Positions 16,313 to 23,091 of a stretch of 36,478 nucleotides of DNA are shown piece after piece (within the stretch, counting starts at the first letter, position 1; each line of letters starts with the position of its first letter). The stretch is from Burkholderiales bacterium. Lineage in GTDB: Bacteria > Pseudomonadota > Gammaproteobacteria > Burkholderiales > Burkholderiaceae_E. The stretch covers positions 1-36,478 of the forward strand of contig SYIM01000282.1 in NCBI GenBank assembly GCA_005798775.1. The letters are read 5' to 3'. The position numbers were made by a program, and so were the translations under genes. The notes below the pieces were generated by a model, which saw only the letters and a list, made by a program, of their open reading frames with translations, made no database searches and was not told where the DNA came from.

Positions 16313-16792
16313 GTGCCCGACTACACGCTCAATATCGACGGCACCCGTCACACCGTGACCGCGCAAGCCGACGAGCCACTGCTCTACGTGCTCATCGACC
16401 GTCTTAAGCTGAAGGGACCCAAATTTGGCTGTGGCGTTGCGCAGTGCGGCACTTGCACGGTCCTGGTCGACGGCGCACCGATGCGCTCCTGCGTGATCAG
16501 CGCTGCTTCGGTCACCGGTCGGGCAATTCGCACCCTGGACGGGCTGGCGCAAGGCGGCAAAGCCCATCCGGTGCAGCAGGCGTTCATCGATCAGCAGGCG
16601 GCCCAGTGCGGCTATTGCGCCAATGGCTGGGTCATGAGTACCGTTGCGTTGCTCGAGAAAAACCCACGGGCGAGCGACGCTGAAATCCGCGAAGCCATGT
16701 CCGGAGTCCTGTGCCGCTGCGGCACGCAGATCGCCATTCACCGAGCCATCCACCAGGCGGCCCGCACCATGGCCACCGGTTCGAAATCCTGA
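16313..16792 (+). CDS. (2Fe-2S)-binding subunit of a periplasmic-type molybdenum hydroxylase (IorA/NicA-like)
   Basis: Electron-transfer subunit of the xanthine dehydrogenase family, 159 aa. The plant-type cluster is ligated by C40, C45, C48 and C60, and the second cluster by C99, C102, C134 and C136; the CRCGTQ ending is typical of the IorA/NicA branch rather than CRCTGY of the CoxS branch. The start is GTG at 16313 with AAGGAG 6 nt before it. The protein has no signal peptide; co-export with the Tat-targeted large subunit is the expected route. The large subunit starts 13 bp after the stop, and no FAD subunit accompanies this pair. Confidence 0.93.
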   Translation: MPDYTLNIDGTRHTVTAQADEPLLYVLIDRLKLKGPKFGCGVAQCGTCTVLVDGAPMRSCVISAASVTGRAIRTLDGLAQGGKAHPVQQAFIDQQAAQCGYCANGWVMSTVALLEKNPRASDAEIREAMSGVLCRCGTQIAIHRAIHQAARTMATGSKS

Positions 16793-16805
16793 AGGAGCAA
16801 CGCGC

Positions 16806-19124
16806 ATGAACGAAATCACCGTATCGCGCCGCGCCTTTCTACAGTCCTCGGGCGCGCTGGTTATTCAGGTCGGTGTGGGCGCAGGGCTCGCCACCGGCGC
16901 CCTGGATGCTGCCGCGCAGGCCGCCTCACCTCGAATCGTTGGCCCTCACCCGAGTTCGCTGGACACCTGGATCCGGATCGCAGCCGACGGTATCGTCACG
17001 GTCAACTCCGGCAAGATGGACTGCGGACAGGGGCTCGATGTTGCCTACGCACAAATCGTCGCCGAAGAGCTCGACGTTCCGTTCGAAAGCGTTCAGGTCA
17101 CGCTCGGCGATACCCGGCTCGCCCCCAATCAGGGTGGCGGCAGCGGCAGCACCGGGCTTCGCATGGGCGCCAACCCGCTCAGAAACGCGGCTGCCGAGGC
17201 GCGACGTGTGCTCGTCGCCTCGGCCGCCCAGCAGCTCGGTGTTACCGCATCCTCCCTCACAGTCCGAGATGGCCGGATCTTCATCACCGCAGAGCCGGCA
17301 CGCGGGGTCACCTATACGCAGCTCGTGGGCGGAAAGAACTTCAACACCCAGCTCAAGTGGAATAACGCGATCGGTAACGGGATGAATGCCACGGGCGAAG
17401 CCAAGCCGAAAGATCGTTCCGAGTATCGCATTGTCGGCCGGGAGTTCAAGCGCCGCGACATTGCCGACAAGATCATTCCCACTGAGCACTACACCGCACA
17501 CATCCGGCCAGCCGGACTGCTTCATGCTCGCGCCGTCAGGCCACCGGTAGCCGGCGCACAACCGATCTCGGTCGATGGCGCATCGATCGCCGCGATCGCT
17601 GGTGCGAGGCACTTCGTGAAGGGTGGCTTTATAGCCGTAGTTGCTGAATCCGAGTGGGATGCAGTTCGCGCCGCGCGCCTGCTAAAGGTGCAGTGGAGCG
17701 ACGTGCGCCCTCCCTTTACGGGCGGCGACACGGGCGTTTTCAACTACATTCGGCAGGCGCAACCCACGGCCTCCAATGCGATACCGATGTTTGGCGGCAA
17801 AAAGGCCTTTGATCCCGCGCCCACGCTTGCCGCCCTGGCACAGTCTGCGCGCGTGATCGAGGCCGACTACGAATGCGCCTTCCAGTCGCACGCCAGGATC
17901 GCTCCCTCGTGCGGAGTGGCCGACGTACGAGGCGACAAGGCCGAAATCTGGGCCGACACCCAGAAGCCCCACTTCCTGCGCGACGGTATCGCCAAATTCC
18001 TTGGCCTCGCGCCAGAGAACGTGCAGGTAAAGTGGATGCATGGCGCGGGCTCCTATGGGCGAAGCGATGCAGACGAAGCACCTTATGAAGCGGCGCTTCT
18101 GTCACAGGCCTTGGGCCGACCCGTTCGCATGCAATGGTCGCGCGAGGAGGGAACCGCATGGGATCCCAAGGCACCGGCTGGCATCATCAGCATGAAGGCC
18201 GGTCTGGATAAGGACGGAAAATTAACGGGCTGGTATTTCCGTGCAAAGGGTTTCAACGGCTGGGACGTTCGCTTCACGGGCGAAAGCCCTGAGCACGTAC
18301 TGGTCGGGATGCTCACTGGTCACCCGAAGTGGAACGCCTACAACTTCAACGTTCCCGAGGAAACCTATCAGTTCCCCAACCATGTGCACTGGTGGGAGAC
18401 GGTACCCCCTTATTTGCAGGAGGCCTCACCGATGCGAACCGCGCATCTGCGCGCGCCCCAGGAACTTCAGACCCGGTTCGGCCAGGAATGTTTCATCGAC
18501 GAGGTTGCGCTCGCCTCGGACGTCGACCCGGTCGAGTTCCGGATCAGGCATCTCAAGGAGCCGCGTGAAATCGACGTCATCCGCGCAGCCGCGAAAGCGA
18601 TCGGCTGGCAGCCGCGAACCGATTCACGCCGGGAGCGCGGATCAGTCATGGTAGGAAGAGGTATTGCGCTTCATTCGGGCTACCAGGCGCATGCAGCCGT
18701 CGCCGTCGAGGTCGAGGTTCACCGCGACACCGGACGAATCTGGCTCAGGCGTGTCGTCATCGGACATGACTGCGGCATGATGGTCAATCCCGCCGGGGTG
18801 CGCGCCGCCCTCGAAGGGCAAATCATGCAGGGCATCAGCCGCTCGCTTTACGAGGAGGTAAGCTTCAACGAGCGCGAGGTCACGAGCGTTGACTGGCGAA
18901 CCTACCCGATCGCCACGCTCGACGACGTGCCGGGACAGGTCGAGATGGTGCTTCTCAACCGGCCCGACAAGCCGATCGGCGGCGCGGGCGAGCCCGCAAT
19001 CGTCTGCTTCCCGGCGGCCATTGCCAACGCAGTGGCCGATGCAACCGGTATCCGCATCCGCGCCTACCCGCTCACGCCGGAGCGCGTCAAGGCTGCGCTT
19101 GCCGGCGCACCACGCACCACCTGA
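16806..19124 (+). CDS. Tat-exported molybdopterin-binding subunit of an IorB/NicB-type hydroxylase
   Basis: Molybdopterin cytosine dinucleotide hydroxylase large subunit, 772 aa. A twin-arginine signal is at the N-terminus (SRRAFLQS followed by a hydrophobic stretch and AAAQAA). The catalytic glutamate is E729 in GGAGEPA, and the GGGSGST and MVNPAGVRAALEGQ segments match the family. Relatives hydroxylate isoquinoline, nicotinate or aldehydes with electrons passed through a c-type cytochrome; none is encoded beside it. The start at 16806 has AAGGAG 7 nt upstream; longer in-frame openings lack homology. A periplasmic ring hydroxylation coupled to respiration is inferred. The exact substrate is unknown. 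Confidence 0.93.
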   Translation: MNEITVSRRAFLQSSGALVIQVGVGAGLATGALDAAAQAASPRIVGPHPSSLDTWIRIAADGIVTVNSGKMDCGQGLDVAYAQIVAEELDVPFESVQVTLGDTRLAPNQGGGSGSTGLRMGANPLRNAAAEARRVLVASAAQQLGVTASSLTVRDGRIFITAEPARGVTYTQLVGGKNFNTQLKWNNAIGNGMNATGEAKPKDRSEYRIVGREFKRRDIADKIIPTEHYTAHIRPAGLLHARAVRPPVAGAQPISVDGASIAAIAGARHFVKGGFIAVVAESEWDAVRAARLLKVQWSDVRPPFTGGDTGVFNYIRQAQPTASNAIPMFGGKKAFDPAPTLAALAQSARVIEADYECAFQSHARIAPSCGVADVRGDKAEIWADTQKPHFLRDGIAKFLGLAPENVQVKWMHGAGSYGRSDADEAPYEAALLSQALGRPVRMQWSREEGTAWDPKAPAGIISMKAGLDKDGKLTGWYFRAKGFNGWDVRFTGESPEHVLVGMLTGHPKWNAYNFNVPEETYQFPNHVHWWETVPPYLQEASPMRTAHLRAPQELQTRFGQECFIDEVALASDVDPVEFRIRHLKEPREIDVIRAAAKAIGWQPRTDSRRERGSVMVGRGIALHSGYQAHAAVAVEVEVHRDTGRIWLRRVVIGHDCGMMVNPAGVRAALEGQIMQGISRSLYEEVSFNEREVTSVDWRTYPIATLDDVPGQVEMVLLNRPDKPIGGAGEPAIVCFPAAIANAVADATGIRIRAYPLTPERVKAALAGAPRTT

Positions 19125-19140
19125 ATCGCGCCTGCGACCG

Positions 19141-19176
19141 GGTGAACTCGCCCACCCGCCGGTGGGTCAGCTCACC
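19141..19176. terminator. Imperfect long hairpin between convergent genes
   Basis: GGTGA, CT and CCCACC pair with GGTGGG, AG and TCACC around a CGCC loop, giving 13 pairs with two internal mismatches. It spans the 42 bp between the Mo subunit and mutarotase genes and the last 10 bases of the latter. It could terminate both convergent transcripts; there is no U-tract. Confidence 0.5.
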
Positions 19177-19982
19177 AGCAGCTCGATACGCAGGCGACCC
19201 CGAAATATTTCCCCCGGGGCGAGCCGGCTGGGGCGCGTGATAATCACGGGCTCGATGCACACAAACTGGCGCCAGTCCTCGGGTCCGAGATCACTGATCG
19301 TACGGGAGAGTTCCCGTCCCGGGTTCCAGATCATCCACTGATCGAAGCCAGAGCACGACAGCCGCACAGGGTGGCCACCAGCATTCAGCGTGAGCGGTGG
19401 CGCCTCGGCATAAAGCCGCTCGAAAGTGTCGCCCGTCCAAGAAAGCGGTGTCAACCGCTCCCGCGACACACGCGTGTCATAGCGATCAGAAAGCCCGGAG
19501 CCCTCCAGCCCGATCAGCGTTGCTGCCAGACAGTCAAGGGTCGAAAAATAAGGATGCAGGCCGCCCGTCCAGTCAAACGCACTGCGCCCGACATTCTCCA
19601 CAGCAAGCATGATCTCGAGTGCGTGTCGCTCGAGTTGCCCGGTCAGTTCGAGTCGGGCAGTGTGCGGCCAGCGCTCGTCTAGGGTCTGATCCATCTCAAG
19701 CTGGTAAGAAAAGCCCGTACCCTTGGCGTGCAGCGCCACTTCGCGCCAGAGCGCTGTTCGAACCAGACCATGTTTGGGCAGGGGCCCAAGCTCGCTGAAC
19801 TGCGGGAATATGACCGGGACGCCACCACGGAACGGTGCCTGAGGGCCAGGCAAGCGCCCGCTCGCGAACAGGAGTTCGTGATCCAGCCCCTTGCCCGCCC
19901 AGACCGCCGACATCAGCTGCGCGCCGAACGGCTGGTGCCGCAGGCGCCAGGGTTGGGATGCGGGAGGGAGTTCGAATCTCAC
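19167..19982 (-). CDS. D-hexose-6-phosphate mutarotase-like protein (aldose 1-epimerase family)
   Basis: Beta-sandwich epimerase of the YeaD type, 271 aa. The segments FRGGVPVIFPQFSELG and KHGLVR supply one conserved histidine, TGGLHPYFS a second and CIEPV the conserved glutamate. It should interconvert alpha and beta anomers of hexose 6-phosphates in the cytoplasm. The start is GTG at 19982, only 2 bp after the stop of the CoxS-like gene, so it is read as the last gene of the long dioxygenase/Mo-hydroxylase unit, where a sugar enzyme looks out of place. It may simply be a housekeeping gene captured by the operon. Confidence 0.9.
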   Translation of the reverse strand: MRFELPPASQPWRLRHQPFGAQLMSAVWAGKGLDHELLFASGRLPGPQAPFRGGVPVIFPQFSELGPLPKHGLVRTALWREVALHAKGTGFSYQLEMDQTLDERWPHTARLELTGQLERHALEIMLAVENVGRSAFDWTGGLHPYFSTLDCLAATLIGLEGSGLSDRYDTRVSRERLTPLSWTGDTFERLYAEAPPLTLNAGGHPVRLSCSGFDQWMIWNPGRELSRTISDLGPEDWRQFVCIEPVIITRPSRLAPGEIFRGRLRIELLVS

Positions 19983-19984
19983 GA

Positions 19985-20518
19985 CTAGTCCGGATTGCGT
20001 GCGCTCGACCCTGCCCCGCTCATCCGCCCGGCGGCCACTTCCGCCACAGCACTCACAATCGCGTGATAACCCGTGCAGCGGCAGTAATTACCGGAAAGGT
20101 GGTCTCGGATCCGGGCACGATCCGTGGTGGGCGAGCGCTCCAGAAGTTCTGCAGCGCAGAGCAGCATGCCGGGCGTGCAGAACCAGCATTGAAGGGCATT
20201 GTGGCGAACAAAGGCATCCTGCAGGTCGGCAATCTCGCCGCTTGCATCGAGCCCCTCCAACGTGGTGACTTCACAGCCATCGACCTGTACGGCTAGCACC
20301 AGACAGCCGCGAACGATGTCGCCATTGACGCGAACGGTACATGCGCCGCACACACCATGCTCGCAGCCCACATGGGTGGCTTTGAGGTGCAACTCATGGC
20401 GAAGAAAGTCCGCAAGGTGTGTCCGCGGCGATACATGGCGCCGCGTCGCACGACCGTTTACCACGACGCGGACTTCGATCGGCTCATCTGGGGACAACAT
20501 AGGCTGGGCTGAGTTCAT
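19985..20518 (-). CDS. (2Fe-2S)-binding small subunit of a CoxLMS-type molybdenum hydroxylase
   Basis: Small subunit of 177 aa. Plant-type cluster ligands are C52, C57, C60 and C72; the second cluster is C111, C114, C146 and C148 with the CRCTGYH ending of the CoxS/xanthine dehydrogenase group. The ATG at 20518 has AGGA about 6 nt upstream and overlaps the stop of the FAD subunit as ATGA. The complex is cytoplasmic, since no signal peptide is seen in any of its subunits. It is physically separated from its presumed large subunit by the FAD subunit, a VOC and an enolase-family gene. Confidence 0.93.
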   Translation of the reverse strand: MNSAQPMLSPDEPIEVRVVVNGRATRRHVSPRTHLADFLRHELHLKATHVGCEHGVCGACTVRVNGDIVRGCLVLAVQVDGCEVTTLEGLDASGEIADLQDAFVRHNALQCWFCTPGMLLCAAELLERSPTTDRARIRDHLSGNYCRCTGYHAIVSAVAEVAAGRMSGAGSSARNPD

Positions 20519-21393
20519 ATCGTGTCCTGAGAGGAAGCGTTGCCGTGCGCCGACCACGACCGGAGCGCGCGCTCAACCAGTACTGCGGCAAGATGAAGCC
20601 GGGTATCGGCGCTAGCCTGCAAATCGGACGGGGGATCAAGGTCAGTGGCCAGTGCGGCCTTCAGCTCCCCACGATCCGGCACGCGCATTGACCGGCGTGC
20701 ATCGGCCGCCAGCGCTTCGGCGTGCGGCGCCCGCATGGGCCGGTCGCCACAGCCGAGAAACGACAGGCGCAGCGTCTGGTCGGCCCGCGCAACAGCGGCC
20801 AGCCCCGCGATCGCATAGTCGCCACGGCGCCTGCTGATCTCGTCAAAAAAAACCTGTTCGCCAGAGGCGCTGACGGGAAACACGACTGCGGTCAGAATCT
20901 CGCCATCGCCCACAACGGTGCTGTAGAGACCTTGAAAAAACTCAGCTGCTGGCACAGCCCGACTGCCAAGGCTGCCGTTGATGTGCATGACCGCTTCCAG
21001 TGCCAGCGCACACGCGGGAAGTTCGGCGGCAGGATCGGCGAGCGCCAAGCTTCCCCCCAGCGTGCCGCGATTGCGAATGGCCGCGTGTGCAACATGCGGC
21101 AGCGCCAACGACAGGAGCGGCACCGAAGCTTGAACGACCGGGGACGAGAGCAGCTCTGCGTGGCAGGTGAGCGCGCCCGCCCTCAGCCCGCGCTCGTCGC
21201 GCGTGACCCCCCGAAGCTCGGCAATCCGGCCAATGTCGACCAGCACCGCTGGCTGCGCCACACGCAGCGCCATCATTGGCAGGAGACTTTGACCACCGGC
21301 CAGGATTCGCGCCTCCGGCCCGTGGCGAAGAAGCGCTTCGCGCGCCGCCGCGAGCGACTCGGGACGCAGATACGAAAAAGGAGCTGGTTTCAC
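20515..21393 (-). CDS. FAD-binding medium subunit of a CoxLMS-type molybdenum hydroxylase
   Basis: FAD subunit of 292 aa. The two flavin-binding motifs are present: AGGQSLLPMMALR and RNRGTLGGSLALADPAAELPA. It relays electrons from the iron-sulfur clusters to a cytoplasmic acceptor. No ATG fits the domain start; GTG at 21393 (beginning VKPAPFSYLRPES) is favoured because GGGG lies 8 nt upstream, with GTG at 21399 as the alternative. A longer open frame overlaps the VOC gene and is rejected. The gene begins 35 bp after the VOC stop and ends in an ATGA overlap with the small subunit. Confidence 0.88.
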   Translation of the reverse strand: MKPAPFSYLRPESLAAAREALLRHGPEARILAGGQSLLPMMALRVAQPAVLVDIGRIAELRGVTRDERGLRAGALTCHAELLSSPVVQASVPLLSLALPHVAHAAIRNRGTLGGSLALADPAAELPACALALEAVMHINGSLGSRAVPAAEFFQGLYSTVVGDGEILTAVVFPVSASGEQVFFDEISRRRGDYAIAGLAAVARADQTLRLSFLGCGDRPMRAPHAEALAADARRSMRVPDRGELKAALATDLDPPSDLQASADTRLHLAAVLVERALRSWSAHGNASSQDTI

Positions 21394-21427
21394 CGGCACA
21401 ACCCCAATGACACTGACACCACGTGGC

Positions 21428-21850
21428 TCAAGTTTTCGCCCCCACCCAGCCCTTGTGCGAGATGTCAAAGACCACGCCATTCGGGTCTCGGAACTTGCGC
21501 TCGAAATCAACGCCGCCGCCGCCTTTCAGTTCTCGATGGAAGCGGCCACCGTTCTGCTCGATATGTGCGCTCATCGCCTCCAGATCCTCGACGATGAATC
21601 CAATGTGATGAATGCCATTGAAGTCTTTGCCGCGCTCGTCTCCGGCCGCCGAATCGGTATGGAAATGCAGCAGAGTGAGGTTCACCACGCCATCAGATAA
21701 GGAGAGTCCATCGCCAAAGGGCGTAGCCGCGAAATTCACCCGCTTCATACCGAAGGTGCTTTCATAAAAGCGCGCAGCCGCTTCGATATCTGGTACCGAG
21801 ATGGCGATATGCCGCAGGCTCGCCTTGAGGCTAGGTTCAGAGTTGCTCAT
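21428..21850 (-). CDS. VOC (glyoxalase/bleomycin resistance/extradiol dioxygenase) family protein
   Basis: Vicinal oxygen chelate fold protein of 140 aa with two beta-alpha-beta-beta-beta repeats. Likely metal ligands are the histidine in LRHIAISV, the glutamate of the first repeat, the histidine in IHHIGFIV and a C-terminal residue in FRDPNGVVFDISHKG. Members include glyoxalase I, methylmalonyl-CoA epimerase and ring-cleaving dioxygenases; the short single-module length favours an isomerase or lyase. GGAG lies 8 nt before the ATG. It lies between the enolase-family gene (11 bp) and the FAD subunit (35 bp), inside the Mo-hydroxylase unit. Specific reaction unknown. Confidence 0.87.
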   Translation of the reverse strand: MSNSEPSLKASLRHIAISVPDIEAAARFYESTFGMKRVNFAATPFGDGLSLSDGVVNLTLLHFHTDSAAGDERGKDFNGIHHIGFIVEDLEAMSAHIEQNGGRFHRELKGGGGVDFERKFRDPNGVVFDISHKGWVGAKT

Positions 21851-21861
21851 GAAATGCTCCG

Positions 21862-23079
21862 TCAGCCGGCATTGATCGAGGCAACGCTGGCCGAATCACG
21901 GTCACGCGTCACCAGGGGTTTGAGCCATTGAAACAGGCTATTTTTTAGCTCGAATCCGACGCCGGGTGCCTCACAGGCTGCGGCGCGGCCCGTGGCGATG
22001 GCCGCGCCGTCCCAGAGGCCACCAAACGGCAGTGACACATCCGAAGCCGATTCATGCATGCCAAGCCCAAGTCCGGCGACCGCCTGCGCCGCAAAGAGAT
22101 GGCCGGCGTGAGGCACAAACGCCGCGCGCTTCCAGCCGGCGGCCTCAAATTCGGCCAGGATATGAAGATATTCACCCACACCGTAGCTGAGCGAGATATC
22201 AATCTGGATCAGGTCGCGATCGGGCCGCAACCCCCCGTAGCGAAGCAGGTTACGCGCATCATCGAGCGAAAACAGATTCTCGCCGGTTGCAAGCGGCAAG
22301 GGCGTCCCGGCGGCAATCTTCGATAGCCGGAGGAAGTCGAGCGGCGACGCGGGTTCCTCCACCCAGGCCACATCCAGGCGAGCCATCGCCTGGAGCCAAG
22401 CGGATTCAATCGCCGCATCGAGCTTGCCGTTGACATCAACAGCCACCCGCGCGCCTTCCGCCGCTGCAAGTGCCACGCGGGTACGGGCCAGATCATCGTC
22501 AATATTTGACCCGCCCAGCTTGATCTTGATGGTCGAGAATCCTGCCGACCTGGCCGCCTGGACCTCCCGGGCAAGTCCGTCGAGCTCTGCTGTGCCGCGG
22601 CCAGGGCGGAAGTGTCCGCATGATCCATAGACATCGAACGCATGTGCCTGCCCGGGCGCGCGTCGCCCCGCCCGCTCGGCGAGCACTCGCCAGAGCGGCC
22701 TCGCCTCGAGCTTGGCCCGCAAATCCCAGAGCGCTGCGTCGATCAGCCCCACCGCGCCGGGCCGCTCACCATGCCCTCCGTCCTTTTCGTTTTCCATCAG
22801 CGCAGCCACCGCCGCATCGGGATCGATCAAACCCCGAGCGTCGAGCAACGCCCCAGGCGAGGCGGCGAGCAGCCGTGGAATGAAGCGGTCACGCAGCAGC
22901 CCCCCCTTTCCATAGCGGCCGATGGAGTCGAACGCATAACCCACGACCCGCTCACCGTTCATCACACAGTCCGTCACCACCGCGAGCGCCGATGCTGTCA
23001 TGGTGTCGTAGGCAACCGACGCGTTTCTCATCGGTGCAGCGAGCGGCACGGTCTGCTCGTCGATGGCAAGAATCTTCAA
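21862..23079 (-). CDS. Mandelate racemase/enolase superfamily dehydratase, D-tartrate dehydratase-like
   Basis: Enolase-superfamily enzyme of 405 aa. The barrel residues are in place: KIK (K185, K187) on strand 2, metal ligands D215 (DVNG), E241 or E242 (VEEP) and E267 (TGEN), and H324 in VPHAGH. The N-terminal cap and the stretches NEKDGGHGER and LLRYGGLRPDRD strongly recall TarD, the D-tartrate dehydratase of Bradyrhizobium. It should dehydrate a hydroxy or dihydroxy acid by abstracting the proton next to the carboxylate. The start is TTG at 23079, 13 bp after the CoxL-type gene; I see no ATG nearby. The physiological acid is unknown, and it interrupts the L and M subunits. Confidence 0.9.
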   Translation of the reverse strand: MKILAIDEQTVPLAAPMRNASVAYDTMTASALAVVTDCVMNGERVVGYAFDSIGRYGKGGLLRDRFIPRLLAASPGALLDARGLIDPDAAVAALMENEKDGGHGERPGAVGLIDAALWDLRAKLEARPLWRVLAERAGRRAPGQAHAFDVYGSCGHFRPGRGTAELDGLAREVQAARSAGFSTIKIKLGGSNIDDDLARTRVALAAAEGARVAVDVNGKLDAAIESAWLQAMARLDVAWVEEPASPLDFLRLSKIAAGTPLPLATGENLFSLDDARNLLRYGGLRPDRDLIQIDISLSYGVGEYLHILAEFEAAGWKRAAFVPHAGHLFAAQAVAGLGLGMHESASDVSLPFGGLWDGAAIATGRAAACEAPGVGFELKNSLFQWLKPLVTRDRDSASVASINAG

Positions 23080-23091
23080 GCGATGCCCGGG

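Noticed and set aside
16644-16805. 54-codon upstream extension of the Mo large subunit
   Set aside because: It overlaps the 2Fe-2S gene in another frame, while a Shine-Dalgarno and a Tat signal mark the start at 16806.
20722-21597. 291-codon open frame on the plus strand
   Set aside because: Antisense to the FAD subunit and VOC genes, with no domain and no ribosome site.
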